Counted from the first letter of the stretch, positions 1 through 13,104 are shown. The stretch is DNA of 64,000 nucleotides from Luscinia megarhynchos (GCA_034336665.1 CM067566.1:23590330-23654329); one strand, 5' to 3'. The notes: generated by a model not told the origin, from the sequence alone. Program-made: numbers and translations.

Positions 1-123
1 GCTGGCAAATGAGAAGATAATCAAAATGCAGTATCAGATTTGGCAACACTTTGATCAGAGCCAGGTCATGTTTTCATTTCATTAATGATTTTCATTAAAC
101 TCTCTTTTGGACTGGGAAGACAT

Positions 124-343
124 GAATATCATCTATATCATCTATATCATCTATATATATCTATATCTATATATATCATCTATATCTATATATATCATCT
201 ATATCTATATCTATATCTATATCTATATCTATATCTATATCTATATCTATATCTATATCTATATCTATATCTATATAATCTATATCTATATCTATATCTA
301 TATCTATATCTATATATCTAATCTATATCTATATCTATAAATC
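124..343. repeat. TATATC/CTATAT hexanucleotide satellite
   Basis: A low-complexity run built from ATCTAT and TATATC units, with ATCATC interruptions in its first third and a few short breaks near 276 and 318. It is long enough to create two spurious reading frames of alternating Tyr, Leu and Ile. It is a simple-sequence repeat, likely length-variable, and nothing indicates that it is part of a gene. Confidence 0.95.
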
Positions 344-2284
344 CAAGACTCAAAAGGAGAAACATAGTCCATGACTCGTTTAAGGCCAACAATCCTGAGG
401 TCCAAAGTCTTTAATAAAAGACAAGATCATGACAAGGATCTGGGGCAAAATGCTCGCAGGAGTATTTGAGAAGTTAGAATTAATCTGTGACAAAAAAAAA
501 AAAATAGTATTTCTGGTTGTGGCAATTGAAGCTGCATTTTTTTTCTTATGGAGGCTGCATGAGGTGACACTATGGCTGCTAAGGGGAGTACAGAATGTTA
601 GAGGAAAAGAGAATGACAGAATGTCCTGGTCAACAAAAATAATGTATAGATATGCAGTGAAAACTAATGTAAGCAATGATAATGCATGATATTTGGGAAG
701 AAATGCAAAGTTGAAATGGATTATGTTACTTTTCAAGAGTGCATATGCCAGTAGAGTGTGCACAGATGAAGATGGACAAAGAAGATGACATCACCAGCTC
801 AGAAAAATTCCCTCTGATCAATGGACACTGATGCAGAAGATTAATGGAATATTAGCTTGATATCAAATGGAATTTTAATGAATTTTAAGTTGGACACAGG
901 TAGATAATCTGGTGTGAAGCCAGATATTCTCATGGACATAACAGATGCAGACAGTGGGGAATCGGAAATTTTGGGGCTTACAGTGGGAAGTGCATCTCTA
1001 CTAAGAGAGGGTGCATAAGCAAATAATAAATTAATGAAAAAGGACCTGCAGATGTGTCACAGATGAGTGGATCTATTTTTTACTTTAAACTCCAATGTAA
1101 TAAAGAAACTGTTGTCATTACAGTGAAAAATACTAAATATCTTTGATAAGAAATTGTGGGGATCTTTCAGGGGACAGGAAAGGGAGAAAAAAACTCCAGA
1201 CTAAATCTGAATAAACCCTTTATCCTCTATCTAACACTTCAAAATCAGGTGTTTTTCTCACCCTAAACCAGAAGGCTAAAGCTCAACTAGTGAAGTGGCT
1301 GCTACTGAATCACAGAGTAAGTGAAGTGTCCCTCTAGAGTGGATGCAATTTCTGGTCATTGCAAGGGAAAAAAGAACCCGTGGTTATTTATTGATGTATT
1401 AAATAAGGATGTGGGAGCTGAAGTCTGCTACTCAGAGAGAGAAGTCTCTGGAAACACAGACCTTGGCAAAGATACTGTGATATGCCAGGGTTGTCCAGCC
1501 TTAGTGAAAAAGTGTTTGCTCACCCCACATTGTGCCTGAGGAGCTGCTGACTGTACTAGATCATTACAAGTGCCCACAGGTTCAAGTTATGCTCCTGGGG
1601 AGAGTTCAGCAAAACCCTCACCATCGTGCCCCCAGGCTTTCACTTGTCCAGGTTGAGAAATTTGTCTTCACTTTCTCAAGCATTTCATCCTCTCTCTACC
1701 TTGTTTATGATACTACCTATCTTGTATTACTGGTGAGTTGATTTTTTTTCTCTTTCTGTCTGCCATTTAATAGATTGCGTAATGAAAAGACAATTAATTA
1801 AAGAATACTTTGAAGCTGTGCTACTCTTCAAGCTTTGGAAGACTGTGTGTGGTCCTGGTTCATCCTGTGGTCTGGGTTACAGACCACTCCCAACTCCATG
1901 GTGCTCTTTGCTTGTCTCAGGACAGAGGACTGTGTGGCTCTCCAAAGATTATAGAGAAGTCTTATCCCAGCAGGAATTCCTTTTTCCATTTGTGGATTCA
2001 TCCCCTGCAGGATTGGTGATGGGCTGCACTAGCCCTTAGTGATAAATCTGCAGAAAACCTTTGAGTAATAGAAACTGAAAACTCACCCTGCCCCTAAATC
2101 AGCACCACAAGTGCCCTGCCTGGCTTTATGAAAGAAATGACAGACTGGTGTGAAAAACAGCAGCAAGTATCCATATGCAGATGGAAATAACAAACACTCA
2201 GTTACAAGATGCTGAAGATCCTGCTGTTTTCTGGGTCCAGCACAGGGAAGATCATTTTTCCTGAAACACAAATGGTGATTACCA
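344..2284. other. Intergenic, no gene seen
   Basis: Mostly AT-rich unique-looking sequence. Reading frames of up to about 127 residues occur on both strands, but none resembles a known protein family, none is joined by plausible splice sites into a longer product, and overlapping frames are equally open. I see no recognisable repeat here. Confidence 0.5.
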
Positions 2285-2363
2285 TCCATTGGAGAGAGCA
2301 TCGGACTAGATGACTTTTAAAAGTTCTTTCCAACCCAAACTTTTCTATGATTTTATGATCCCT
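2285..2363 (+). repeat. CR1 LINE 3' tail fragment
   Basis: This short stretch matches the typical 3' end of avian CR1: a GACTAGATGAC-like block, then a TTCTTTCCAACCCAAAC block, then the degenerate octamer tail (TTTCTATGATTTTATGAT). The orientation is plus. It is an extreme 5' truncation, which is usual for CR1. Confidence 0.8.
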
Positions 2364-5300
2364 CCTGTGTGATTCCCAGCTGACTTTGCTTTGGCACAAA
2401 AACTAGTCATGTGTTCATATTCCATCAGTCTCACAAATTTCGTCTTGACTTTCTCAGGAGGTTTTATCTCATAAACTATAAAAGCAAAAAGTCCTTTAAC
2501 ATTCAATATACTCAACTTAGTTTAATTAGAAATTAGAGAAAATAGGTTTGATGCAAACAAGAGAGGCAGAGACAGTTCAGTAGGATGACCCTAAAGTTGT
2601 GATATCTTTGGTAATTGGTTACTTCTGGAGACAGGCAGTAGCTGAACTGGGAAAGGTAGAATCACTGCATCCCTACAGCACCCTTCTACCATGCTACAGA
2701 TTGTGTAAGCTCCACAGCAGGCCTTCAGGTCTGGCATGGAGGTAGAGGGATCACACTTGTTAGGATACAAGCTCATTTTCCTTCTCTATGTTAGCATTCA
2801 AATGCCAGGTGCTAATGTGCCTAAAAATTCACAGTATTTTTCCATTTTTCTAGGAAAAAGAATGGGTGTGAAAAGAAATGGTCTGGTACTGACATGACTT
2901 ATGGTGAGGTAAAAGACAGCCAGACAGCAAAAAGTGGCTTCAGGGACTGGAGACTTCCTGTGAGAGCCTCCCAGGGAGCTAACTGAGATTTTATGATGCT
3001 GACTGAGAGTCAGAGACAAGCAGAGTTACTGTGCAGGGATGGAGGAAGGTGGAAAGAAGCCTGTAGAACCATGATATATGGTGTCCTTTCAGGCTGTCAG
3101 ATGAGAGAGAGCAGTGCTCTTTCAGACACAAGGCTGGGCACATAGGGTAATAGCTTTCTATAGTCACACTGCAGTGTGGGATTATTATGGCTTTGGATAA
3201 GAGCTATTAACTATTGTTAAGGTGATTGATCACTTTTATCATTTTGGTTATGGAAGGAGTTTCACAATCAGAGCTAATCATGGGGCATTGCAGTGCCCCT
3301 GTCTACCTAAATGCTGAAATCCAGAGATAGATTGTGAGATGATTACAAAAATTGCAAGACTGTCATTTCCATATTGAACATGGACTGGGCAAAAATCATA
3401 ACATGTCTATTGCTGAGACACCTGACATAGGGGAAAACACTTAGGAAACATGCTTGTAACTGCCTCCAGAGAGGGAAACAAGCAAGTTTGCTAACTGCTC
3501 TGTTTAAGTTTTTCAACACACAAAATTTCTGCAGTTTTAAGGGTGAGCTGCTGTACCAGCAACTCCCATGGTGTATGGATGTTTGGGTTCTTTGGTACAG
3601 ATTTCTGCTACTGCCTGTAAGATTCACTGAGGTGTCATCAGGGAAGCTCAGAGAAAACTTTCCCTGTATCTGTGTTTGTGGTAAGGGATAATAAGAATGT
3701 ACCTCGCATGCAGAGGAATGGAGTAAAGTGTTGCATGGGCTAAGAGATGCATTCAGTTGTCTCCAGAGCAGCAAGATGCTTTTCAAGAATACAGACTTTC
3801 ATCTTACTTTCTTGCATGTTATGTTGTTATGGCCTTTTAAGAAGGTTTCATCTGAGGAGGCTATCTGATGAAAAAAGAAAAATACATACTAGTTAAAAAT
3901 TAAACAAGTTTTCAGAAAACGAATTGGATCAGAGGTCTAAGTTCTAGGCATGGAAAATTGTTCAGAAACAAAATAACTAATCCATGGCACTCTGAGTAAC
4001 ACATGTCTGATCCTACATTAAGATTTGAGATGCCCAGAACATATCAAATTAATTCACATCTATGCCTTGATGTTCTCACTAGCAGTGGATAAGAGTAAAA
4101 AGAATAACTTGCCCATACACTCAGCATCAGGAAGGTGCATGAAGGAAGCAGCTCTTTCTGTGCTTTTTCAAGGCTCTCTTTCTCTTCTTGGGAACACCAT
4201 AAGATCTGCCTACAAAAATATTGGATATCCACCATGAGCAATATAATGGTCTGTTCCTAGTAGGAAGTGCATGTTCAGCTTAACCTTGCAGAATTTTTGT
4301 GTTTAATGGTAAACACAATAGAAATAAGAGGCAAGAGACTGCATCAGGATGGGACAGAATGGGAAAATACCAATGACACAGGCATGGCAAGTCAGGCTTA
4401 GATTGATTAGTACAAATAATAAATGGTGCAATTGGAATTCTGCAACTAAGCAATGTATTATGGTGTGCAATATTAGTAACATGCCAAAATAGCAGTGTAT
4501 GTGCTCACCAGGGTGGGCTCTTGAAATGCTGTTTTCTGCAATGACTGACTGCTACAGGAAGAAAGGCAGTCAGTGCAGCTAGTCTGCATCAGAGACCTCA
4601 TGCAAAGAAACCTTTCCCTGTCAATTCTATGCTTGTTTAGGCTTTATTAAATAGAGACCTCTGACAGATCCTACCTCACATCTTCCCTAGTATTTTTCCA
4701 TTTTCTTACTAGGAACAAAGCCTCTTCTGTCCCTAAGCTCTAATGTTTGTAGAATGTATTTTTCTGCACAACAGACCTTGTCCTGCCTTGAAAATACCAC
4801 CACCATAATCCATTAATGGGAATGTGAGTGAAAAATGTAAGCATTGTGTAGTCTTCCTGGAGCAGTGGGGTCCAGCTCAAGTCCATGTACATGAAGTGCC
4901 TGAAAGACACTTATGTGGGCTCTCTTTGTGCTCCTCTGACATGGGTGACCACCAAGCAGAATTTAAACCATCAATTTACTGGTCATAACACATTCATCTT
5001 TCACTGGTGCAAAAGAAGTTCTGTTCATAGATGCTAAATCAGTGGATAGAGTGATAGGTACATAAGACGAATTTAGGGTTATTTTCCATGACTAAACTTA
5101 TCTGCCTTGGGAGAAGATAGTTCTACAGGAAATGGAGAGTCAGTGTCAGCTGGTGTGCCCAGATCACAGACTGCTTCCTGAGCAGAGAGGAAAAATCAGC
5201 TCTAAGTCTGTGAATATGCATGCTAGCCAGATTAGATTTGTACAGATAGCTTTTGTTTCCGTTCCCTTCTCTCTTTCTGGTTTAATATGCAAGGCTATAT

Positions 5301-8300
5301 ATGGAGAAAATGTGTCTCTGTGCTGGCATAGCAAAGATAACCTTGAAGAGTATAAATGAATGTACGTATTGATGGAGCAATTTGTGTTTTTATTGATTTC
5401 TTGCTGTGTCTCGCTGAATTTCTAGTATGTAGCATAGGCTGTAACTATTTTGTTATGAAGAATGCTACAGAATGTATTTTCCCACACCAATTCTTAAGGG
5501 ATATGGGCAATTTATGCATGAAAATATGAAAGAAAACATACAGTATATATTGATTATTATTATTCATTACTATAAGTAGGGTTTAGGGCTGCAGCTAGAG
5601 ATACTTGACATCAAAATAGGGTGACACACTTTCTGTATAGGAAGGCTGAGCTTATGACATACCAAGATTTTAAGCCTAAAATACATAGCTTTTGCCAATG
5701 CAGAAAAAATTGAAGGTGAAATGGTGGCAGAGTGACATATTCCTGAGAAGACAGGATATTTTTGTAGAGCAATGATGAATGATTTTAGAATGCAAATAGA
5801 TGTCTAGAAAAAGAAAGGCTGGGCTGGGTCTCCTCTGTGCTGAGGGACCAGTTGCCCTGTAGGACTTTTTCCAAGCAGATGAAGTGGGGCAAGGTGCCAC
5901 CAAGATGAGGATGTTGGTCCTAAGGCAGGAACCCCTCTAGGCCGTGATCCTGTATGTTTCTGGATCTGTGATCCTTTCTTGAAACCAGTAATATTCATTT
6001 ATTTACATAGGAGTGTAAATTAGGGATCTAGTCTGCATTGGTCATACAGTGATTAGGAGCATTAAACTGAAGACTGTGGATGTCTGTATGTGTAGCTTGG
6101 TTGAATTTTCATCCATTGATCCCTGTTTTGCAATTCCTGCTCCTGCCATAGACTCTACCTTCCCTGAGCAGAGAAACAAAGCAGAGAAATACGTTGAGCA
6201 CTAGCTCTGTGCAGCCTTGTGGGCTTTGTGAGTGGGCACTACAGACACCCCAAGTGCTGCTTAAGGCAACTCTATGCCAAATTTGAACCATGTCTCCCTT
6301 CATCTCAAGGAGTAGCAGCTGCATATTTCTTGTCTGGTGGCTCATGAAAGAGGGTGTCCACCCTGCTCTGGAAATTAATGATATCAGAGACACCAGGCTG
6401 AGAAGGGAGCACCTGCATTTGGTCCAGTATTTGCTCCCTGAAAGTGCCAGAAGTGGGTGCCAAGGAATACAAATAACAGTGCACATGTAGCATGAGCCTT
6501 CCTTTTGGATACTGAAGGACTTTCTTAGCTAGAGGTTGCCTCTGAAGCCATGTTTAGTAGGCAGCAGTAGCATCACTGTCCATGAGTGTGTCTAATCTCT
6601 TCTGAGCTCATTTTTACTTGCCCTTTGTAACATCCTCTGGCATGAAATACCACAATTTAATTAGACTTGCTTTTGTAGATCTGGGCCTCTTGGTTGTAAA
6701 TGAGCATAGAGGCAATTAAGAAGGCTTTTAAAATGGAGAAGGGAAGTCATGAAGCTGCTCACACAGATTGGGTGTGTGAGGGTGAACATTGAAATGTGCA
6801 ATGCCAAAGGCCTGAACGACTGAAGGTTATGACTGCCAAAATGGAATAGCAGTAGTTCCCCAGTTCTTGCAGGACTGGCACTTACAAGAAATAGAGAGAT
6901 TAATTATGTAACAGTATGAGAACACCTGAACTATGATTTATTGCATGATGTACATTATCAATGAAGTTTTGGGTCATCATGCATCACTGTGTATGATGAT
7001 TGCCTGCAAATGAAGATGGTTTTATCATATTACCTTTCCATTCATCTCCTTACTAAGACTTGAACTGAATAGTCTTCAGAATTCCCCTATATCATGGGTT
7101 TGTACCACTGTATTGCAGCAGAATACGTTCCTGCTTTTCTCAGCCCTTTGTCATTGTTTCTTTCTATATACTACATTCTTAAGACAACTACAGAGCCTTA
7201 TGGTGGAAGAGTGACAACCTAAACCTAGACCAGCTTTTAATTAATGTCTTAATAGAGAAATACACAGATTTAACCACAATGACTTAGAGTGATTTTATGC
7301 ACAGGTGAGCTGCAGAGCTGTAGGTAGGTCTGAACGGGATCACCAGTGGACAGAACTGGTGATCATTATTGTAACTTGGTGAGAAAATGTGTTGGCACAT
7401 CCTTGCAGGAAAGCAGCAGTGCTGCTAACCTCCCCTTGAGCAAGGGGGGCTTCTGCTTAAGCCTGGCCCTTCTGTTGTCAGCATGCTTGATTCCTAACAT
7501 TGTTTTGTTAAAACAACCTGTTAGTGTCTAAAGACTGCTCATTTCCTTGACTCCCTTTCTCCTGGCTTAGTGTCTCGCAGGGGTGACATCAGTTTCACAC
7601 AGGGAGGGTCTGCACTTGGTGACAGAGGCTGGGGAGGACCCAGGGGTGGCTGCCCTTGCTCTGCCTCTGGCCATGCCATGGATCCATGGATCCCAGCTCT
7701 CTGAGCACTTGCACTCTGAGCCCTTTAGAAAGGCAGATTCTACTTCCAGCACTCATGTGGAGAGAAACTGGAAAGAGGTGAATGGGCCCACAGCAAATTT
7801 GATTACATGGAAAAGCCTTATTTTCAGTATTCTGTTTTGGGAAAGAGCTCCTGGATCTCCATCCAAGGGAGAGGCAGGGCACCCTTCTGACAGGCTTCCA
7901 GGGGGCTGGGATGCTTCCTCGCCTCCATCCACACTGACTCAGCTGGGGTGGACTCTGGAGCCCTCCTGCATTTGCTCATGGGCTGAGCTGATGGACTCAG
8001 CTGAGCTGGCATCCAAAGGTATCTTCTGCCAGATACCTGTCTCTGTGTGGAGGGCTGGAGCCAGCCTTGGAACCAGCCCTGTCCTAAAGCTCCAAAACCT
8101 GGAAACCCTTGGATAAACTGCTGCCCTAAATTCACATCTATCAATCTTTGAGACACCACATCTTCATTAATACTGCTGCTGAAGGGAGCAGAGGTGGTGC
8201 TGAGGAGCTAGGGACAGCATGCTCCCACAGAGTTGACAGTAGGACTGCTGTTTTTAGTGAGAGTCCTGTTTCTGTGGAATTCTAGTGGAATTGCCATTCT

Positions 8301-11300
8301 GTAGAAGACTCAGAAAAAAAAGTAATCCTGTAGAGAAAGATATCTGAATGTTCTGCTTGGCAAGAATTACATTTACAAATTTATTTTTGATTTAAAATTT
8401 CTGAACTAAACAGCTTGAGGATGAAATCAAGTTAATTTAGATCAAATATGTTGCAACAGATATTATAACGTTCTGAAAATGTTTTACTGATTGAAGCAAA
8501 ATATTATAGAAAATCTTCCTGCAGGAAGATTTCAGTATCAAGTTGGGGAATTTTTCTAGTTGAAACATATTATGACAGAATGCTTTAAGCACACTGTGTA
8601 TTTGTTTTGAGTGCACTCTTTAAGTAGTTTTAACTTTTTCTGGGATTGGGAATATTTAGCAATAATGGGCAACACAAACCCAGAAACCCCATTTTCAAAA
8701 TGGCCTGTACACACCTACTCTTTCACTCTGGAAAGTAATTGCTTTTAAAAGCTACCACTCTTCTTATATATAATGCTCAGATGTTAGAGTGCTTTCATTA
8801 ATTTATGCTGACAACATTGTGAAATACCCCTCCAGAAGTACACAGGAGGGGGAAACTTCCTGGGAATGTTTCACATCTCATGGACCATTGGTACCATTTG
8901 CTTGCAAGCACAGAAGAGAGTTTCCTGTTTTCATATATTTCTCTTTTGAAGGAGTAGAGTAGATTGGTGACAAAAAGGCTCTCAAAATACATCAGTGATG
9001 CCAAGGCAGAAATATAAAGCAGCAATTTGAGGATCTTGAGGGCACTATACAAACTATTGAACTAATGGAACAGCTGCTGCTGACAGAGGGGCAGGGCTTT
9101 CGGGGCTTCGGGAAACTCTCGTAATTACTTGCTAGGCTTGGTAGATTTGCTGCAGATGTTGGAAATTCAGACACTAGCTGTTCAGCAACTAAATAAAGTG
9201 AATATTTTTTAGAAAACCCCTGAATATTCGGGGGGGATGTATTGACCAACAGGGTGATTCCAAATGCCATTTAAGAGTCACTAAAAATGATTTGCCAGAT
9301 GACCAGCTCATCCATTCAGGGCTGTTGGTTATTACTTTCATGTCAGAGTCTTTCCTTCTGCTGAGAATTTGCACCAGTTCCTTGAAAAGGTAGAGCAGAG
9401 ACCATTGTTTCTCACTGAGTTTCATGTCCCCCAGAGCATGAAATGCAGTCAGAGGGGTTGCTGTTGAGCTGTGGTTGGAGAGGGCAACGTGAGGAGTGGG
9501 AGATCTGGGGTAAGACTGACCTGTGAGGCCACTGGGTATGAACTATTCTGTTTCTGATTTTAGGAGACTTGTGGTATTTAAGGCCATATATTGCCAAGAT
9601 GACAAATTTGGATCAGTTTGGGAAAACCAAGACCTCAAACCCTCCTTTTGATCATCAGTGTCTCAAGGCAAGTGCAAAATTGAATAAAATAATGTGAAGA
9701 AATTTGTGATTTGAGTTCATGGCATCTTCCATAATCTTTCTCTGAGAGACAATGGTCCATCTTTCTTGTGTCCCAAAGACTTTCCTGTGCTTCTATCTGA
9801 CAGTGATAACACACTGCTACCTGCTGCTGGAACTCATTTAAAAGTTTTGTGATTTGGACAGAGACAACCACGACAACAGAAACCACATAAAATTGTCACT
9901 TATTTCTACATAGGCTTCTAAAGAAAGATCCTTCTGCTGTGAAATAATTGTTTTTTAAGTACCTCCTGGAAGACTGCTGGGTCAGAATCCCATCAGTTTG
10001 GATCTATCTTGTACAAATCCATAGAATAAGCAGCTGTTTGTTATTTCCAGACTGGGAAGGAAGTTCCTGAAGTACAAGGCTGATTTTCACTGTAAGTGCT
10101 TAGTACCCCCCCTACTGAACTTAACAGAAATTTCTGGAATCATAAGATTGGACTTTTCCCCCCTTTTTTTTTTTTTCTTGTTTAAATGATAATAGAACAT
10201 TTTTAACAAAATTGCATCCAAATCCAAGTTCAAATGAGTGTAGATGACCCAGAAAATTAAGAACTGAAAGGCTGTATTTATATTGATTCTGCTTTTTTTG
10301 TTAATAATTTTATGGTAACAAAATGCTAAACTAATGATACCTAATACAAAAGAAAGAGAAAAAAAATCAATACTTATTATATTCAGACTCAGAATGGTCA
10401 AATAGCTATGACCACTTTTTGACACATTTGCCAATATTTCCTTCTGGCCTCCTGTTAGCAGCTGTCTGGTGAAACCTGATGAAAGGACACAAAGGGATAA
10501 ATCCATCCAGGGTATAACTTGAGCGGAGTGACTCTGGGGACATGTCCAGTCCATTATGGTGAGCAGGGATTGCCAGCTGATTGGCAGGCTTCCAACAATA
10601 AAAGATTGTACCAAAGATGGAGAAAATACATTTAGCACATATTGTTTTTCCCCCAAAATATTTGCAGAGCAATGCATATTGTGTTTTCAAGAATATGATT
10701 ATCTTTTAAAGATAAGTTGCTTGGATATGGTTTTTTATTCTTCTTGGTTTTGGATTTGTAAGATGAGGAAGTTTCCCCTCGGTGAAGGAAGTTTTATTTT
10801 GTTTCAGTCTGTTCTAGGAAGCCTTTCTTGTTTATGATGAGAAGGATGGAGTCTTTGGGTGCTCAATTAGCATAAAATGAGATGTAGAATCTGGTCATTA
10901 GGAAGAACCAGGACAATCTCCTCAGGCTTCACCTTGCCTAGAGAAACAATTTAGAAATGCTAGCAGATGTGTTTGTGACACGGCTAAGATCAAACCTAGC
11001 AGGTATCCTCTTCTCAAATCAAATAGGCCTGTTTACAAGTGAACCCTCAACATTTCTGAATTTAATTCTTTTAAAATTGTCTCCCTGAAGGGTCAAGGGG
11101 CCAGAGTAGGAGCCACCCTACTGCTCTGTGCTTGCTCTGTGGCTTGTTCAGAGGGGTCCAGGTTATGACCAAGCCACTGAAAGCACTGAAGTGCTACAGA
11201 GATGAAAAGAAATGCCATGTTCCTTGCTCAGACTTGTGCTTTGGTCTAATTGAAAAAAACAATAAAATTAGTCTTTCCAAACTACAGCTATGGGCTTGGA

Positions 11301-11704
11301 GGGACATACTGAAGCTTGCCAAAAGTGAGATAGAATTGCCAAGGAGAGTAAGGTTGCTCTGAGAGGATATTACTTCATATCCTTGGAAGGAAGCTCAGAG
11401 TGATCTGAAGCCAGAATGTGGAGTCAGGTAGTTGTTCTTCTGATTTTTAGGCATGTTTTGAGAGCCTACTTTACTCAGAATAATGTCCTGTGTCCCACAC
11501 TTCAGAGTGATAGCAAAATAGGAATGTTACAAATGGCCACGATGCTACCACCTTCGTTTTCACATGGTTTTCCTCAGGAGGTATCTGGTACAGTGTCACT
11601 GATAATGTAGCCAGCTGTCCAAGATTCATTTGTACCAAGGTACTGTGTTGCTTTATGTCTCTTGAGAATTGGGAATGCCATAGGAAAATGTCCTTGGCAA
11701 GTAG
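2364..11704. other. Intergenic, no gene seen
   Basis: About 9.3 kb without a supportable gene. It contains a 14-base palindrome at 3165-3178, a perfect 10-base inverted repeat at 7338-7364, a GC-richer patch at about 7,560-8,110 open in several frames, and a near-palindrome centred on GAATATTC at 9217-9234. A block at about 6,590-6,690 faintly resembles an old dispersed repeat. None of the reading frames (up to 196 residues, at 10,087-10,677) resembles a protein I know. Confidence 0.5.
7338..7364. repeat. Perfect 10-base inverted repeat, 7-base loop
   Basis: The arms GATCACCAGT (7338-7347) and ACTGGTGATC (7355-7364) are exact reverse complements separated by GGACAGA. It could form a small hairpin in DNA or RNA. 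No poly-T or gene context gives it a function. Confidence 0.9.
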
Positions 11705-12150
11705 AATCCAGGTTTAAACTCTACTCTAAACTCGTTTAAACTCTACTTCTATAACTTCTATAAGCATTGCCCCTTCTCCTATTGCAATAGACCCTGCTAA
11801 AAAGTTTGTCCCCATTTTTCTTGTAAGCCCCCTTTATGTACTGAAAGGTCTCCCTGAAGCCTTCTTTTCTCCATGCTTGACAGCACATTGCCAGGTCATG
11901 TCCAGCCCATCCAGCATCATTCCCAAGTTGTGGGAATGGAGAGCAGGGCTGCTCACCAGCCATTCATCCCCAGTGTGTGTTGATGCTGAGGGTTTTCCCG
12001 AGCCAGGTGAGAAGCCTTGCACTTGGCTTTGCTGAGTCTCCTGAGGTTCCCATGGGCCCATTGTCGGGTTTGTCCAGGTCCCTCTGGTGCCATCCTGTGT
12101 CAGGCACGTCAATCTCGGCGTAACTTTGCAATGCTGAGGGTGCCCCGAGA
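11705..12150 (-). repeat. CR1 LINE fragment
   Basis: Read on the plus strand this is the reverse complement of CR1 sequence. It shows the AAAAAGTTTGTCCCCA block, the block around CCCCCTTTATGTACTGAAAGG, the CTTCTTTTCTCCATGC block, and near 12,005-12,090 the block for the CR1 stretch usually read as CCTTGCACTTGGC...CCATGGGCCCA...GTCCAGGTCCCTCTGG. The copy is diverged and has internal deletions. The 12,100-12,150 end merges into the CpG-rich patch, so that boundary is approximate. Confidence 0.8.
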
Positions 12151-12360
12151 GGCGCACCCTGCTGTGCGCCTGCCAGGGGCCGCGGTGGGGCAGACCGAGG
12201 TGCGGGGACCAGCAGGGCGAGGCTCCTGTCGCGACATTGACGCGGCGTCCCCGGGCCGGGCGCCGCTGGCCCCGCGGCGCCGCCAGAGGGCGCTCCCGGC
12301 CGCCTTTTGGAGCCGCGTCCGCCGTGCGGGGAGAGGCGCGGGCAGCAACGCACCTGCCCG
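12130..12360. promoter_or_regulatory. Isolated CpG-rich patch
   Basis: About 230 bases of very GC- and CpG-rich sequence lie in an otherwise AT-rich, CpG-poor region more than 20 kb from the nearest recognised promoter. It sits between a CR1 fragment and an LTR-like fragment and holds a strong CTCF-type motif. It could be a distal regulatory element, an orphan promoter of a non-coding RNA, or the GC-rich part of a transposable element. The reading frames crossing it are simply stop-poor because of composition. Confidence 0.6.
12280..12294 (+). promoter_or_regulatory. CTCF-type binding motif
   Basis: The bases CCGCCAGAGGGCGCT match the vertebrate CTCF core CCRCYAGRKGGCRSY, written here with R at position 3 to admit G. 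The motif reads on the plus strand and is surrounded by GC-rich sequence. Occupancy cannot be told from sequence alone. Confidence 0.6.
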
Positions 12361-12404
12361 GAAAAACAGCAGCGTACAGGAAAGGAGGCTGGATAAATCG
12401 CACT

Positions 12405-12545
12405 GCTTTTGGCTGGGCTACGGTTGATTTTTTCATAGTGGTTAGTATGGGGATTGTTACCTTTCCGATTCTCTCCCTTAGCCCACCAATGAAAGTGAGT
12501 GAGAGGCTGAGCTGCCGGCCGGGCTTAAACCACGACGTGGATACA
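12405..12545 (+). mobile_element. LTR-like fragment, internally shortened
   Basis: The stretch begins with GGCTGGGCTACGGTTGATTT, continues with TTCATAGTGGTTAGTATGGGG, and ends with GAGGCTGAGCTGCC...GGGCTTAAACCACGACG. From memory this resembles the two ends of an avian endogenous-retrovirus LTR family, with the central part missing. A second copy with the same end blocks lies at about 28,725. Family and boundaries are uncertain, and no retroviral genes are present nearby. Confidence 0.45.
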
Positions 12546-13104
12546 CGAAGCTTTTGGAATAGTTGTAGGGTCACTACTGCAAATACGGTGCCCAGGGAAA
12601 AGAGGCTTATGTGTTTTTCCGTACGTTCTTAGTTTTAAGAGCTAGTAACAAAGGAAGAGAGGTGGTCTGAGTCTCTTGTGGGGTGCCTGTGATTCGGGAT
12701 GGATTTGACATGCATCCTCCTGCTCTCCTCTCTCCCCTGGTGCTTTAACTATAACTAGTTGAAAAGACTTTCCTATACTTAGAACAGTTTTTACGGTTGC
12801 TAAAAATGCAGATGCTGAGTGTGCTCACCTTTACTTCAAATAAAAGAAGCTGTGGGTGAAATAAAGTCTCAAAGAAGATTCAGTACTTCATGAAATCTTG
12901 TGAAAAGTACAGTGGTTTGGATTAGTACATTGAATAAGAACATAGACTTCAGACAGGATTTTTATTTTGTGATTCTCTCTGCCAAATAATTTGGGATCTT
13001 GGATATATAGGTAGGGTATGCTGTTCCTTCCAATTCCAATATTTTTAATTGCACCAATACCCTGGGGATGGGTCTTACTGAAAAGTTGCCTGTCTTTAAT
13101 AGCT

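Noticed and set aside
85..340. Tyr/Leu/Ile-repeat frames of 77-78 residues
   Set aside because: They are translations of the hexanucleotide satellite.
7583..8116. 177-residue plus-strand frame in a GC-richer patch
   Set aside because: No domain recognised, and antisense frames of 95 and 111 residues overlap it. It may be part of an unrecognised repeat.
10087..10677. 196-residue minus-strand frame
   Set aside because: Composition is low in complexity at its 3' half (a Lys run from a poly-T tract), and I recognise no family.
11834..12574. 246-residue minus-strand frame, with other frames open over the same place
   Set aside because: It crosses a CR1 fragment, the CpG patch and an LTR-like fragment. 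Its openness follows from composition.
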